The notes: generated by a model from the sequence alone, not told the origin. Shown: positions 1 through 6,816, counted from the first letter of the stretch. The stretch is 11,849 nt of DNA from an uncultured Oscillospiraceae bacterium (GCA_944385195.1 CALWWH010000089.1:1-11849), one strand, 5' to 3'. Numbers and translations: made by a program.

Positions 1-482
1 ACTCCCGACAGGACTACCGATGCCGTCTCGGCTCTCCCGCCCAGCGCCTGCATCTGTGCGCTCTGATGCCATCACTGAGCCCGGGCCGCCAGTTCGGCAA
101 CAACTATGCTGCTGACCTCCTCCCCGCCCTCGGCGGTGATCAGATAGCCCTCCGTCCCTCGTTCGAAGGTCAGCCGGGCCACATTGGGGGCCAATTCCGT
201 AACCGGGACATCGGAAACACTCACATAACCAAAGTCGCTGCCGCTCCAATCCGCTTTGATGGGCAGGTCGGTACGGTTATCCAGCACCACGGCGCTCAGG
301 TCTGCTCCAAAAGACGAAGGAGACACGAAACTGCCGCCTCCAATCATGGAGGTAACAGGCATACTTACCAGGCAGAGGAGCAGTAAAATGACAAGAGAGG
401 CGATGTTCGCCTTGTTTTTAAGCTGCTGGACCAGGGTAAATCGGAACACATGGCCCAGGCCCGTGAACTCACGCCTCCACAT
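1..482 (-). pseudogene. ABC-2 type transporter permease (NatB-like), interrupted by an in-frame TGA and cut by the window edge
   Basis: This would be the membrane subunit partnering the ATPase encoded just upstream. Translation starts at the ATG at 482-480, which overlaps the end of the ATPase gene by 14 bases. The readable part is 136 residues. It has a cationic N-terminus, one clear membrane helix at about residues 27-45 (a leucine-rich run followed by MPVTS), then a soluble extracytoplasmic stretch, as in NatB-type permeases that carry a large loop after TM1. An in-frame TGA lies at 74-72. After it the same frame stays open to the window edge for 24 codons and reads WHQSAQMQALGG..., which fits the helix pattern expected to continue the loop domain; the other two frames look non-coding. 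Family members have about 400 residues and several more helices, so a 136-residue product could not form a channel. I infer a nonsense-disrupted gene or a sequencing error. The rest lies outside the window. Confidence 0.62.
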
Positions 483-1413
483 GCTCTTCACCCACCTTTT
501 CGACGAACAGCTCATGAAGCGAAGGCTCCCGGAGGTTGAAGGTGATGATGGTGATGCCATCCGCAATCAGGCGGCTCAACAGCCCATTGGCCTGCTGCTC
601 GCCGCTAACACGCAGCTGATACTCGCAGGGTTTTTCGCTGTGCGGCTCAATGCCCGCGGCGAGAATCTGGGCGGTGATGTCCTGCTCGGTCTTCAAAGCC
701 AGGTGCACTCGGCCATAGCTCTTCTTGATCTCGTTGAGATTTCCCTGCAGGACGGTTTTGGATCGATTGAGAATCGTAATGTCCGTACAGAACTCCTCCA
801 CCGTCGCCATCTGGTGGCTTGATAGGATCAGATACTTGCCGGCGTTGATCTCATCGCGGAGAATGTCTTTGAAAAGATCGGTGTTCACCGGGTCCAGGCC
901 GGACATCGGCTCGTCGAGGATCAGCAAATCTGGGTTAGACAACAGCGCAATCAGGAACTGGATCTTCTGTTGGTTGCCCTTGGAGAGCTGATCCGCCAGC
1001 TTTGGCTTCTCGCGCTTTTTGCCCCGGACCGGCGGCGCAGGATATAGATACTCGGTGACCTCCAGGCGCTCGGCCCAGTTCCGGATTCGGGTTTTGGCGT
1101 CGCTGCGGCTGACACCCCGCAGGGAGGCAAAGTAGAGCAGCTGATCCATCAGCCCGTACTTGGGATACAGGCCCCGCTCCTCAGCCAGATACCCTACGTT
1201 GCAGCTGCCGGTGGTCAGCGGGCCGCCATTCCAGGTAACGCTGCCGCTGTCCTTGGCCAGCATGCCCAGAATCATGCGGATAGCCGTGGTCTTACCCGCG
1301 CCGTTGGTGCCCAGCAGGGCATAGACACCGGGCCCGGGCATCTCGAAGCTCAGGTGGTCAACGACAATCTTCTCGCCGTAAGACTTGACCAGCTCATTTA
1401 CGATCAGACTCAT
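469..1413 (-). CDS. ABC transporter ATP-binding protein, NatA-like
   Basis: The 314-residue nucleotide-binding subunit powers an ABC-2 type transporter (export or drug/ion efflux class; substrate unknown). Visible motifs are Walker A GTNGAGKTT (35-43), an AEERGLYP segment at the Q-loop position (77-84), signature LSKGNQQK (143-150), Walker B LLILDEP (163-169), D-loop SGLD (171-174) and switch histidine H200 in SSHQM. The C-terminal 90 residues or so match the regulatory tail usual for NatA/EcsA-type ATPases, including the closing FNLREPSLHELFVEKVG-like segment. A basic, proline-rich insertion (about residues 124-141, YPAPPVRGKK...) precedes the signature. The start at 1413 has an AGGAGG site (about 1421-1428) in the 15-base gap after the regulator gene. 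It is the third gene of the operon and overlaps the permease start by 14 bases, which indicates translational coupling. The ATPase appears intact although its permease seems broken. Confidence 0.93.
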   Translation of the reverse strand: MSLIVNELVKSYGEKIVVDHLSFEMPGPGVYALLGTNGAGKTTAIRMILGMLAKDSGSVTWNGGPLTTGSCNVGYLAEERGLYPKYGLMDQLLYFASLRGVSRSDAKTRIRNWAERLEVTEYLYPAPPVRGKKREKPKLADQLSKGNQQKIQFLIALLSNPDLLILDEPMSGLDPVNTDLFKDILRDEINAGKYLILSSHQMATVEEFCTDITILNRSKTVLQGNLNEIKKSYGRVHLALKTEQDITAQILAAGIEPHSEKPCEYQLRVSGEQQANGLLSRLIADGITIITFNLREPSLHELFVEKVGEEHVEA

Positions 1414-1428
1414 GTGGAATTCCTCCTC

Positions 1429-1623
1429 TTATTCTTCCCAAAACAGCTCATCCAGCGTACATCCCAGCACTTTGCAGATGGCACGGCAGAGCTTGATGGT
1501 GGGGTTGTATTCTCCCTTTTCGATGGCGTTGATGGTCTGGCGGGAGACGCCAACTGCATCCGCCAGAGCCTGTTGGGACAGATCTTTTGCCGCCCGGGCA
1601 GCTTTGAGCTTCAGGTTTTTCAT
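1429..1623 (-). CDS. XRE/Cro-family helix-turn-helix transcriptional regulator (64 aa)
   Basis: This is a single-domain DNA-binding protein of 64 residues. The helix-turn-helix covers about residues 15-36 (LSQQALADAVGVSRQTINAIEK), followed by the GEYNPTIKLCRAICKVLG segment and the LDELFWEE ending typical of small YozG/Cro-like regulators that consist of the DNA-binding domain only. It probably represses its own operon. The start codon at 1623 shares four bases (ATGA) with the stop of the membrane-protein gene, so the two are translationally coupled; a GGAG lies at 1631-1634. Such short regulators are commonly next to small multi-TM proteins and ABC cassettes in Clostridia. The operator is not proven; a shared 9-mer in the two upstream promoters is a candidate. 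Confidence 0.93.
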   Translation of the reverse strand: MKNLKLKAARAAKDLSQQALADAVGVSRQTINAIEKGEYNPTIKLCRAICKVLGCTLDELFWEE

Positions 1624-2114
1624 TCGCAGCCTCCGCGGCGGTCATAGAGATAACGGGCAAAATATGCCACATCCACGACCAGGAAATGCCCCGCCGCCAG
1701 AAGATAGATGCTCCGACCGCTGAACTGATCCCCATGAAGCCATGGCCCATCCTGGAAAAACAGAACGTTGCATAGATACAACAGCAGTATCAGCGTCGTA
1801 AGGGCTAAAAACCGGGGCCTGCTGGCTTTGAGCTTTAAGTATGCGTCGCCGCAGATGCAGATCAGCGCGTGCAGCGTCAGAGACAAAATCATACCTGCCA
1901 GCGCCACAGAGAGCGTCTCCAGAATTTCCCCGACAAACAGCTCTATCAACCCAAAGCCCAGCACAAAGGCCAGAAATACCCAAAATGCTGCCCGGTAGGC
2001 CCGCAGTTGCACCTGCCACTGGCGCTCGTCGTAGTCTGCCTTATCCCGGCCAGCAGCGGCCAGCACAACGGCAAAGGCAATCACAAGCAGTATAATCAAA
2101 ATCCATGGATCCAT
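1620..2114 (-). CDS. Five-TM integral membrane protein of unknown function, paired with the XRE regulator
   Basis: The 164-residue protein has five likely membrane helices (about residues 4-20, 42-60, 68-90, 101-120, 134-155). A cytoplasmic loop after helix 1 carries a YDERQ...RAYRAAF motif (28-44). A DERQ motif followed by a membrane helix is a hallmark of small membrane proteins often encoded beside XRE regulators. I do not know its biochemical role; sensing for, or modulation of, the regulator is only a guess. I chose the ATG at 2114 because TCCTCC on the plus strand at 2121-2126 gives a GGAGGA ribosome site 6 bases upstream. A longer frame back to a TTG near 2240 would overlap the proximal promoter and look non-coding. 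It is the first gene of the four-gene operon. Confidence 0.82.
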   Translation of the reverse strand: MDPWILIILLVIAFAVVLAAAGRDKADYDERQWQVQLRAYRAAFWVFLAFVLGFGLIELFVGEILETLSVALAGMILSLTLHALICICGDAYLKLKASRPRFLALTTLILLLYLCNVLFFQDGPWLHGDQFSGRSIYLLAAGHFLVVDVAYFARYLYDRRGGCE

Positions 2115-2176
2115 AACTCTTCCTCCTCTTTCATCTAGGGCGGTCAGGACAGAGCTTTGCGATGCCATTTTCCCAC

Positions 2177-2205
2177 ATGATAGCATACATGAGCATGATA
2201 TGCAA
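2177..2205 (-). promoter_or_regulatory. Proximal sigma-A-type promoter of the XRE/ABC operon
   Basis: On the minus strand, TTGCAT (2205-2200) is followed after 17 bases by TATCAT (2182-2177), with a TGC extended -10 immediately before it. Transcription would begin near 2170, leaving about 55 bases before the ATG at 2114. The -10 region overlaps the 9-mer shared with the distal promoter. Confidence 0.55.
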
Positions 2206-2312
2206 GTTAAATCCATCGAAAACGCACTGTCCTTCGACAAAAAGCTGCTTCTGCCAGGGGTCTGCTTTCAGGGGCAGGTGATGTAAGCAAAGCCACTGGC
2301 ATCACTGGTATC

Positions 2313-2341
2313 AGTATATAGCATACTTGAAATTATGTCAA
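2313..2341 (-). promoter_or_regulatory. Distal near-consensus sigma-A promoter, minus strand
   Basis: On the minus strand a perfect TTGACA (2341-2336) and TATACT (2318-2313) are separated by exactly 17 bases, making this the best -35/-10 match in the window. Transcription would start near 2306 and read toward the XRE/ABC operon through a leader of about 190 bases. CACTGG repeats and an ACTG/CAGT inverted repeat sit over the expected start site and could bind a repressor. Confidence 0.65.
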
Positions 2342-2395
2342 TTATATTTGATATTTTGTCGTGTAAATAAAAAACATACCCGGTAAAATAGTTTG

Positions 2396-2424
2396 TTGAT
2401 TTCTGTCGGCTCCGGTGGTATGAT
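2396..2424 (+). promoter_or_regulatory. Promoter of the 5'-nucleotidase gene
   Basis: TTGATT (2396-2401), a 17-base spacer and TATGAT (2419-2424) with a TGG extended -10 give a start near 2431, about 22 bases before the ATG. Because the promoter lies inside the in-frame extension that begins at 2393, the gene must start downstream, at 2453 or 2459. Confidence 0.65.
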
Positions 2425-2452
2425 ATACTCGAACATCCTGGAAAGGCGGTTT

Positions 2453-4330
2453 ATGGGGATGAAAAAATGGCTGATTTTTCTTAGTATTTTAGCATGTATT
2501 ATTCTTGAGCTGACCTTCCCCGCCCTGGCCGCAGATACAGAGGTCACGGTGCTCTTCACCCACGACCTGCACTCCCATCTGCTGCCCTCACTCAATGAAG
2601 ACGGCAGTTCCTACGGCGGCTATGCCAGACTCAAGACCGCTATCGATGCCGAGAAGGCGCTGTACCCCGATGCGATTGTCGTAGACGGGGGCGACTTTTC
2701 CATGGGCTCGCTTTTCCAGGCGGTCTATGCCACTGATGCAGCAGAACTGCGGATCATGGGTGCCCTGGGCTACGATGCCGCCACCTTCGGCAACCACGAG
2801 TACGACTACCGTTCCAAGGGCCTGGCACAAATGCTCAACGCCGCCATCGACAGCGGCGATCCCCTCCCCGCCCTGACTATTGCCAATTATTTCCCGCCCA
2901 TAGATGGCGATGCCGAGGCCCAAGCGGTCTGGGATGCCTTTGAGCGCTATGGCGTCGAGGATGAGTATCTGGTCATCCAGCGGGGCGGCGTGAATTTTGC
3001 CCTGTTTGGCCTGATGGGTAAGGATTCAGATGAATGTGCGCCCATGTCCGGTATGGTGTTGGGCGACCCCATTGCCACCGCCAAGGACATTGTCGAAACC
3101 ATCGAATCTGAGGTGCCAGAGCCCCGTATTGTCATCGCCCTTTCCCACAGCGGCACCGGGTTCGATGAACCGGAGGACGAACGGCTGGCCGAGGAAGTCC
3201 CCGGCATCGATCTGATCGTCAGCGGTCACAGCCACACGACCCTTTCCGAACCTTTGCAGGTCGGCAGCACATATATTGTCTCCGCCGGAGAATACTGCCA
3301 TAATCTCGGCCTCATCCGCCTTGGGCAGTCTGGTCAGGACGGCTGGACCCTGCTGGATTACGAGCTGATTCCCATCGATGATACCCTCGCGGAAGATCCC
3401 GCAATTTCCAAGAAAATTGAAGACTACAAAACGCTCGTCGAGCGAAGTTATCTCAGCCAATTTGGCGGCATGACCTTTGATGAGGTCGTCGCTGTCAATC
3501 CGTATGTCTTTGACTACAGCGCACTGAGCCTCCATCAGGAGTCCCCGCTGGGCAACCTGATTGCTGATAGCTACCGCTGGGCGGTACAACAGAGCGAAGG
3601 TGAAGCGTATTCTCCCGTGGATTTCGCCCTGACGGCCAATGGCGTCATTCGCGCCACGCTCCCCACCGGTGAGGTTACTGTGGCAGACGTTTTTAACGTC
3701 TCCTCTCTGGGCATCGGCGCGGACGAGGTGGCTGGTTATCCGCTGGTCTCGGTCTGGATCACCGGAAAGGATTTAAAGAATGCTTTTGAAGTCGATGCCT
3801 CTGTTACTGCTCTGATGCCCACCGCGCAGCTCTATTTCACAGGCATGGAGTTCCGCTACAACCCCCATCGCATGATCTTCAACAAGGTCACTGACTGCGC
3901 CCAGGTTCTGGAGGACGGTACACGGCTGGCCATTGAGGACGACAAGCTCTATCGGGTAGTCACGGGCCTGTACTGCGGTCAAATGCTGGGCAGCGTCAAT
4001 GCACAGTCCTTTGGCATTCTCAACATCACGCCTCGGGATGCAGAGGGCAACGAGATCACGGATTTGGAACAATTCATCCTCCACGACTCAAATGGTGCGG
4101 AGATCAAAGAATGGTACGCCCTGGCAAGCTATTTGCAGTCCATGGGGACCATAACCGAGGCCTACAGCGCTCCCCAGGGCCGCAAGATTGCCGAGCCCAG
4201 CTGGAATCCCTATCACCTCTTGCGCGGGGCCAATTGGCTTACGCTGGTGGCAGTCGCGCTGGTGCTGGTAATCGTTGCAGTCATGGCCTTGGCGGTACGG
4301 AAAATCATAAAACGGAAGAAACGGACATGA
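2453..4330 (+). CDS. Membrane-anchored 5'-nucleotidase / 2',3'-cyclic phosphodiesterase family protein
   Basis: This extracellular metallophosphoesterase of about 625 residues should hydrolyse nucleotides or related phosphate esters outside the membrane to release phosphate and nucleosides. The exact substrate cannot be read from sequence. An N-terminal signal peptide (MKKW, hydrophobic core, likely cleavage after PALA-A, about residue 27) is followed by the calcineurin-like domain with metal-ligand motifs: THDLHSH (36-42), DGGD (78-81), GNHEYD (113-118), LSHSG (230-234) and SGHSH (257-261). The 5'-nucleotidase C-terminal domain starts about residue 335, with SPLGNLIADSYRWA and NGVIRATLPTGEVT as hallmark segments. 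The protein ends in a TM helix (about 593-616) and a basic tail, so it is tethered by a TM segment and not by a sortase signal. The start at 2453 has GGAAAGG six bases upstream; ATG 2459 is an alternative. It has its own promoter and a hairpin follows the stop. Confidence 0.93.
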   Translation: MGMKKWLIFLSILACIILELTFPALAADTEVTVLFTHDLHSHLLPSLNEDGSSYGGYARLKTAIDAEKALYPDAIVVDGGDFSMGSLFQAVYATDAAELRIMGALGYDAATFGNHEYDYRSKGLAQMLNAAIDSGDPLPALTIANYFPPIDGDAEAQAVWDAFERYGVEDEYLVIQRGGVNFALFGLMGKDSDECAPMSGMVLGDPIATAKDIVETIESEVPEPRIVIALSHSGTGFDEPEDERLAEEVPGIDLIVSGHSHTTLSEPLQVGSTYIVSAGEYCHNLGLIRLGQSGQDGWTLLDYELIPIDDTLAEDPAISKKIEDYKTLVERSYLSQFGGMTFDEVVAVNPYVFDYSALSLHQESPLGNLIADSYRWAVQQSEGEAYSPVDFALTANGVIRATLPTGEVTVADVFNVSSLGIGADEVAGYPLVSVWITGKDLKNAFEVDASVTALMPTAQLYFTGMEFRYNPHRMIFNKVTDCAQVLEDGTRLAIEDDKLYRVVTGLYCGQMLGSVNAQSFGILNITPRDAEGNEITDLEQFILHDSNGAEIKEWYALASYLQSMGTITEAYSAPQGRKIAEPSWNPYHLLRGANWLTLVAVALVLVIVAVMALAVRKIIKRKKRT

Positions 4331-4339
4331 AGAATCCAC

Positions 4340-4375
4340 AAGGACCTGCTGTTACACTGGATACAGCAGGTCCTT
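4340..4375 (+). terminator. Hairpin after the 5'-nucleotidase gene
   Basis: Arms AAGGACCTGCTGT (4340-4352) and ACAGCAGGTCCTT (4363-4375) form a perfect 13-bp stem with a 10-base loop, beginning 9 bases after the stop codon. The following tract (ACATTGTATG) is poor in T, so it may be a weaker terminator or mainly an mRNA 3'-end stabiliser. The stop-proximal position and perfect stem support a termination role. Confidence 0.7.
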
Positions 4376-4416
4376 ACATTGTATGTACCGGGGCATGTGG
4401 CTTCTGCCGCCATAGG

Positions 4417-4446
4417 AAAAGGGCTCTGAATCTATCAGAGCCCTTT
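4417..4446 (-). terminator. Rho-independent terminator of the amino-acid ABC operon
   Basis: The minus strand reads a GGGCTCTGA/TCAGAGCCC stem, extended by AAA/TTT, with a 5-base loop, then TTTTCC. It lies 7 bases after the stop of the binding-protein gene. Because it is palindromic with T residues on both sides, it could also stop plus-strand read-through from the nucleotidase gene. Confidence 0.85.
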
Positions 4447-4453
4447 GAGCGCT

Positions 4454-5254
4454 TTATTTGTTCGCCTGGGAAATATCGGTACCGAAGTACTTAATGCTCA
4501 GTTCGGTCAGCTTGCCCTCCGCGCTCAGCTCGGAGAGCGCCTTATCGATGGCAGCCCGCAGAGTTGCAGTCTCCTCCCCCTTACGCATGGGGATAGCAAC
4601 CTCCGTGGCTTCGGCGGACAGAGCTGCAATCTTCACATTTGCATCCGGATGAGCCTTTATGTAGTCGTAGTAGGTGACCTCCGCGTTCAGCGTTGCATCG
4701 ATCCGCCCTTGGAGCAACAACTCAAAGGTCTGGTTCAGATCGTCGACACCGGTCACGTTGGCCCCGTATTTCTGTGCCTCCTGGGCGTAGGTGCTGGAGA
4801 TGGTGTTGGCAGTATGCTTACCATTGAGATCCTCAAAAGACTTGATGTCCTCGTTGTCGCCGCTCACAACAATCGCCGTACGGTTATAGGCATATGGAAT
4901 AGAGAAGTCATACTTTTCTGCGCGTTCTGGGGTAATGTCGACACCGTTGATCATGATGTCATAACGTCCTGTCTCAAGACCTGCCAGCAGGCCATCCCAG
5001 GCACCCTCTTCGAACTTTGCCTCGACACCCAGCTTTTGAGCAATTAGCTGGCCAATCTCGGTGTCATATCCAACAAGCTTGTCGGTCTCATCGTGGTAGG
5101 TCCATGGGGCCCAGGTGCCCTCCATGGCAATGATGATCTCACCTCTGGACTGGATTTGGGCAAGCAGGTCGCCGTCGGTAGAGGGCGCCTTGCTGCAGCC
5201 CACCAGCGCCAGCAGCAACAGGGCCGCCAGCAAAACCATGGTCAGTTTTTTCAT
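4454..5254 (-). CDS. Amino-acid ABC transporter substrate-binding lipoprotein
   Basis: This 266-residue extracellular receptor for a polar amino-acid importer belongs to the bacterial extracellular solute-binding protein family 3. It has a lipoprotein signal peptide (MKK, leucine-rich core, lipobox LVGC with lipidated C20). The mature part shows landmarks of this family: GTWAPWTYHDETDKLVGYDTEIGQLIA (46-72), WDGLLAGLETGRYDIMINGVDITPER (86-111), YDFSIPY (115-121) and a C-terminal GKLTELSIKYFG ending. The GYDTEIG and ITPERAEKYDFS wording resembles cystine-type binding proteins, but specificity is an inference. An AGGAGAG site lies upstream (5261-5267). It is the last gene of the operon, 76 bases after the ATPase; binding-protein genes are more often first. 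Confidence 0.92.
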   Translation of the reverse strand: MKKLTMVLLAALLLLALVGCSKAPSTDGDLLAQIQSRGEIIIAMEGTWAPWTYHDETDKLVGYDTEIGQLIAQKLGVEAKFEEGAWDGLLAGLETGRYDIMINGVDITPERAEKYDFSIPYAYNRTAIVVSGDNEDIKSFEDLNGKHTANTISSTYAQEAQKYGANVTGVDDLNQTFELLLQGRIDATLNAEVTYYDYIKAHPDANVKIAALSAEATEVAIPMRKGEETATLRAAIDKALSELSAEGKLTELSIKYFGTDISQANK

Positions 5255-5330
5255 GTTACTCTCTCCTCATTAATCAAAAATTTGGGGGATATATTTGGAT
5301 TGCTGCGTCATATTGACCGCTGCGTCGGGA

Positions 5331-6074
5331 TCACTCCTCTTTGCGGTCGATCATGCGCAGAAATGCCCGGACACGTTCTTCACGGGGCGACTCAAAAAAT
5401 GCCTTTGACGGACCAGTTTCCAAAACCTTACCCTCGTCCATAAAGATAACGCGGGAGGAAACATTGCGTGCAAAGTTTGTCTCGTGGGTGACCACCAACA
5501 TCGTCATGCCATCCTCGGCCAGCTGTTTCATAACTGCCAGCACCTCTCCAATCAACTCCGGGTCCAGGGCAGAAGTGGGTTCGTCAAAGTAGATGATCTC
5601 CGGGTTTGTGGCCAGCGCGCGGGCAATCGCCACCCGCTGCTGCTGCCCTCCGGAGAGCTGATTTGGATAGTGATCGTAGCGGTCAGAGAGTCCGACACGG
5701 TCGAGCGCCCGCTTTCCGATTTTGACAGCCTCGGCCTTGGGCATCTTACGGGCCACAATCAAACCCTCTGTAACATTCTGTAGAGCAGTCTTGTTTAGGA
5801 AGAGATTGTAATTTTGGAAGACAAAGGCCGTCTTCTTGCGCAAACGGGCGATGTCCTTGCGGGAAATATGCGCCAGGTCAAAACTCTCGCCATCGAACTC
5901 CATAGTACCCTCGTCGGCAGTCTCCAAAAAATTGATGCAGCGTAGAAGTGTGGTCTTGCCAGAACCACTGGGGCCGAGGATGGCAATCACCTCACCCTTT
6001 TCCACCTCGATATCGACACCTTTGAGCACCTCCAGGCTGCCAAAGGACTTATGAATGTTTTTGACACTAATCAT
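5331..6074 (-). CDS. Polar amino-acid ABC transporter ATP-binding protein (cystine TcyN/GlnQ-like)
   Basis: The 247-residue ATPase drives import of the amino acid delivered by the adjacent lipoprotein. Motifs are Walker A GPSGSGKT (34-41), Q-loop Q87 in FVFQNYNLF, signature LSGGQQQR (140-147), Walker B IIYFDEP (160-166), D-loop SALD (168-171) and switch H197 in VTHET. The segment FVFQNYNLFLNKTALQNVTEGLIVARKMPK is characteristic of the TcyN/TcyC cystine branch, although GlnQ-like ATPases look similar. The start overlaps the permease stop by four bases (ATGA), showing tight coupling; GAGGGA lies upstream within the permease gene. Length is normal and all catalytic motifs are intact. Confidence 0.94.
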   Translation of the reverse strand: MISVKNIHKSFGSLEVLKGVDIEVEKGEVIAILGPSGSGKTTLLRCINFLETADEGTMEFDGESFDLAHISRKDIARLRKKTAFVFQNYNLFLNKTALQNVTEGLIVARKMPKAEAVKIGKRALDRVGLSDRYDHYPNQLSGGQQQRVAIARALATNPEIIYFDEPTSALDPELIGEVLAVMKQLAEDGMTMLVVTHETNFARNVSSRVIFMDEGKVLETGPSKAFFESPREERVRAFLRMIDRKEE

Positions 6075-6745
6075 GTATTTTCCCTCTTCTGATAGGCGCC
6101 AAACTTCTTCTCTCCGAAGCGTTGGACCTTGGTCAGCACAGTGGAGAATGCCAAGTAGATGATCGCAACGTAGAGGTAGATCTCCAGAGCGTTGTACTGG
6201 ACGGCGATAATGCGCTTGGCCTCCATGAGCATCTCCGCTACAGTAATGGTAGAGGCCAAGGAAGTGTCCTTGACCAGGGAGATGAGGTTATTGCCCAGAC
6301 TGGGCAGGGCCGTACGCATAGCCTGGGGCAGAACAATGCGGCGAATGATTTGCAAATAACTCATCCCCACGCAGTAACCCGCCTCCAGCTGACCCGCCGG
6401 AACAGCTTCCAGCGCCGCCCGGATGGTCTCCGCAGCGTATGCTCCGGTGTTGATGCTCAGCACAAAGACCGCCGCGGGAAAGGCGTCAATCAGCACACCC
6501 ACACTGGGAAGACCGTAAAACACCAGATACAGCTGCACCAGCAGCGGCGTCCCGCGGATGAACCAAATATAAAACCGGGCAATCTGTTTTAGGCCCCTGA
6601 TATTGGCAAACTGCACCAAAGCCGTAATAACCGCAATGATCATCGCCAGCGCAAAAGTGATGATGGTCAGCGGGACAGTCATGGTGACGCCTTTGACAAA
6701 AATGCTTAAAAATGAGTCCAGCCATTGCGGCAGAGCCACAGACAT
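6071..6745 (-). CDS. Polar amino-acid ABC transporter permease (HisM/GlnP family)
   Basis: This 224-residue inner-membrane subunit of the importer has a likely five-TM layout, with helices around residues 20-45, 55-78, 88-108, 150-172 and 188-205. It shows the conserved FIRGTPLLVQL segment (62-72), the NTGAYAAETIRAALEAVPAGQ segment (99-119) and the EAA loop that contacts the ATPase (EAGYCVGMSYLQIIRRIVLPQ, 121-141). One permease suggests a homodimer. The ATG at 6745 is preceded at 6 bases by a perfect AAGGAGGT (6752-6759), and a strong promoter lies just upstream, so this is the first gene of the operon. Confidence 0.94.
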   Translation of the reverse strand: MSVALPQWLDSFLSIFVKGVTMTVPLTIITFALAMIIAVITALVQFANIRGLKQIARFYIWFIRGTPLLVQLYLVFYGLPSVGVLIDAFPAAVFVLSINTGAYAAETIRAALEAVPAGQLEAGYCVGMSYLQIIRRIVLPQAMRTALPSLGNNLISLVKDTSLASTITVAEMLMEAKRIIAVQYNALEIYLYVAIIYLAFSTVLTKVQRFGEKKFGAYQKRENT

Positions 6746-6783
6746 GCTCTGACCTCCTTGTCAATGTACTATAGAGCGGATCC

Positions 6784-6812
6784 ATTATATAATAGTTTCT
6801 CTGGTAAATCAA
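6784..6812 (-). promoter_or_regulatory. Promoter of the amino-acid ABC importer operon
   Basis: On the minus strand, TTGATT (6812-6807), 17 bases, then a perfect TATAAT (6789-6784). The start should be near 6777, giving a leader of about 30 bases with no room for a riboswitch, so any control is likely by a DNA-binding protein. Confidence 0.75.
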
Positions 6813-6816
6813 GGGG

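Larger units (their letters stand above)
2115..2452. other. Divergent intergenic control region (338 bases)
   Basis: This gap separates the minus-strand XRE/ABC operon from the plus-strand nucleotidase gene. It holds two minus-strand promoter candidates, one plus-strand promoter, an AT-rich block (about 2313-2392), and repeats. The repeats are CACTGG twice at a 9-base period (2294-2299, 2303-2308), an ACTG-4-CAGT inverted repeat (2304-2315), and the 9-mer ATAGCATAC at 2180-2188 and 2318-2326. A transcript from the distal minus promoter would have a leader of about 190 bases, with a possible GTGATG/CATCAC stem (2278-2283 with 2300-2305) and a weak CTGCC/GGCAG stem (2251-2255 with 2273-2277). 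I found no convincing gene or known riboswitch class here. Confidence 0.6.

Noticed and set aside
72..74. TGA read as a sense codon (selenocysteine or an alternative genetic code).
   Set aside because: Several intact genes in the window end in TGA at the expected family length, so TGA is a normal stop, and ABC-2 permeases are not known selenoproteins. A nonsense change or sequencing error is simpler.
2115..2240. N-terminal extension of the five-TM membrane protein to a TTG near 2240.
   Set aside because: It would run through the proximal promoter, lacks membrane-protein-like composition, and the ATG at 2114 has a strong ribosome site at ideal spacing.
2393..2452. Upstream in-frame extension of the 5'-nucleotidase.
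   Set aside because: The stretch contains the -35 and -10 boxes, and the signal peptide begins at the MGMKKW residues.
4331..4446. Possible CRISPR-like or attachment-site repeats in the convergent gap.
   Set aside because: The two hairpins have unrelated sequences and each fits the 3' end of one flanking gene, so they are explained as terminators.
5302..5326. Direct repeat GCTGCGTC twice (5302-5309 and 5319-5326) between the ATPase and binding-protein genes.
   Set aside because: It is only 8 bases and occurs once; too short to support an operator or a mobile-element footprint without comparison.
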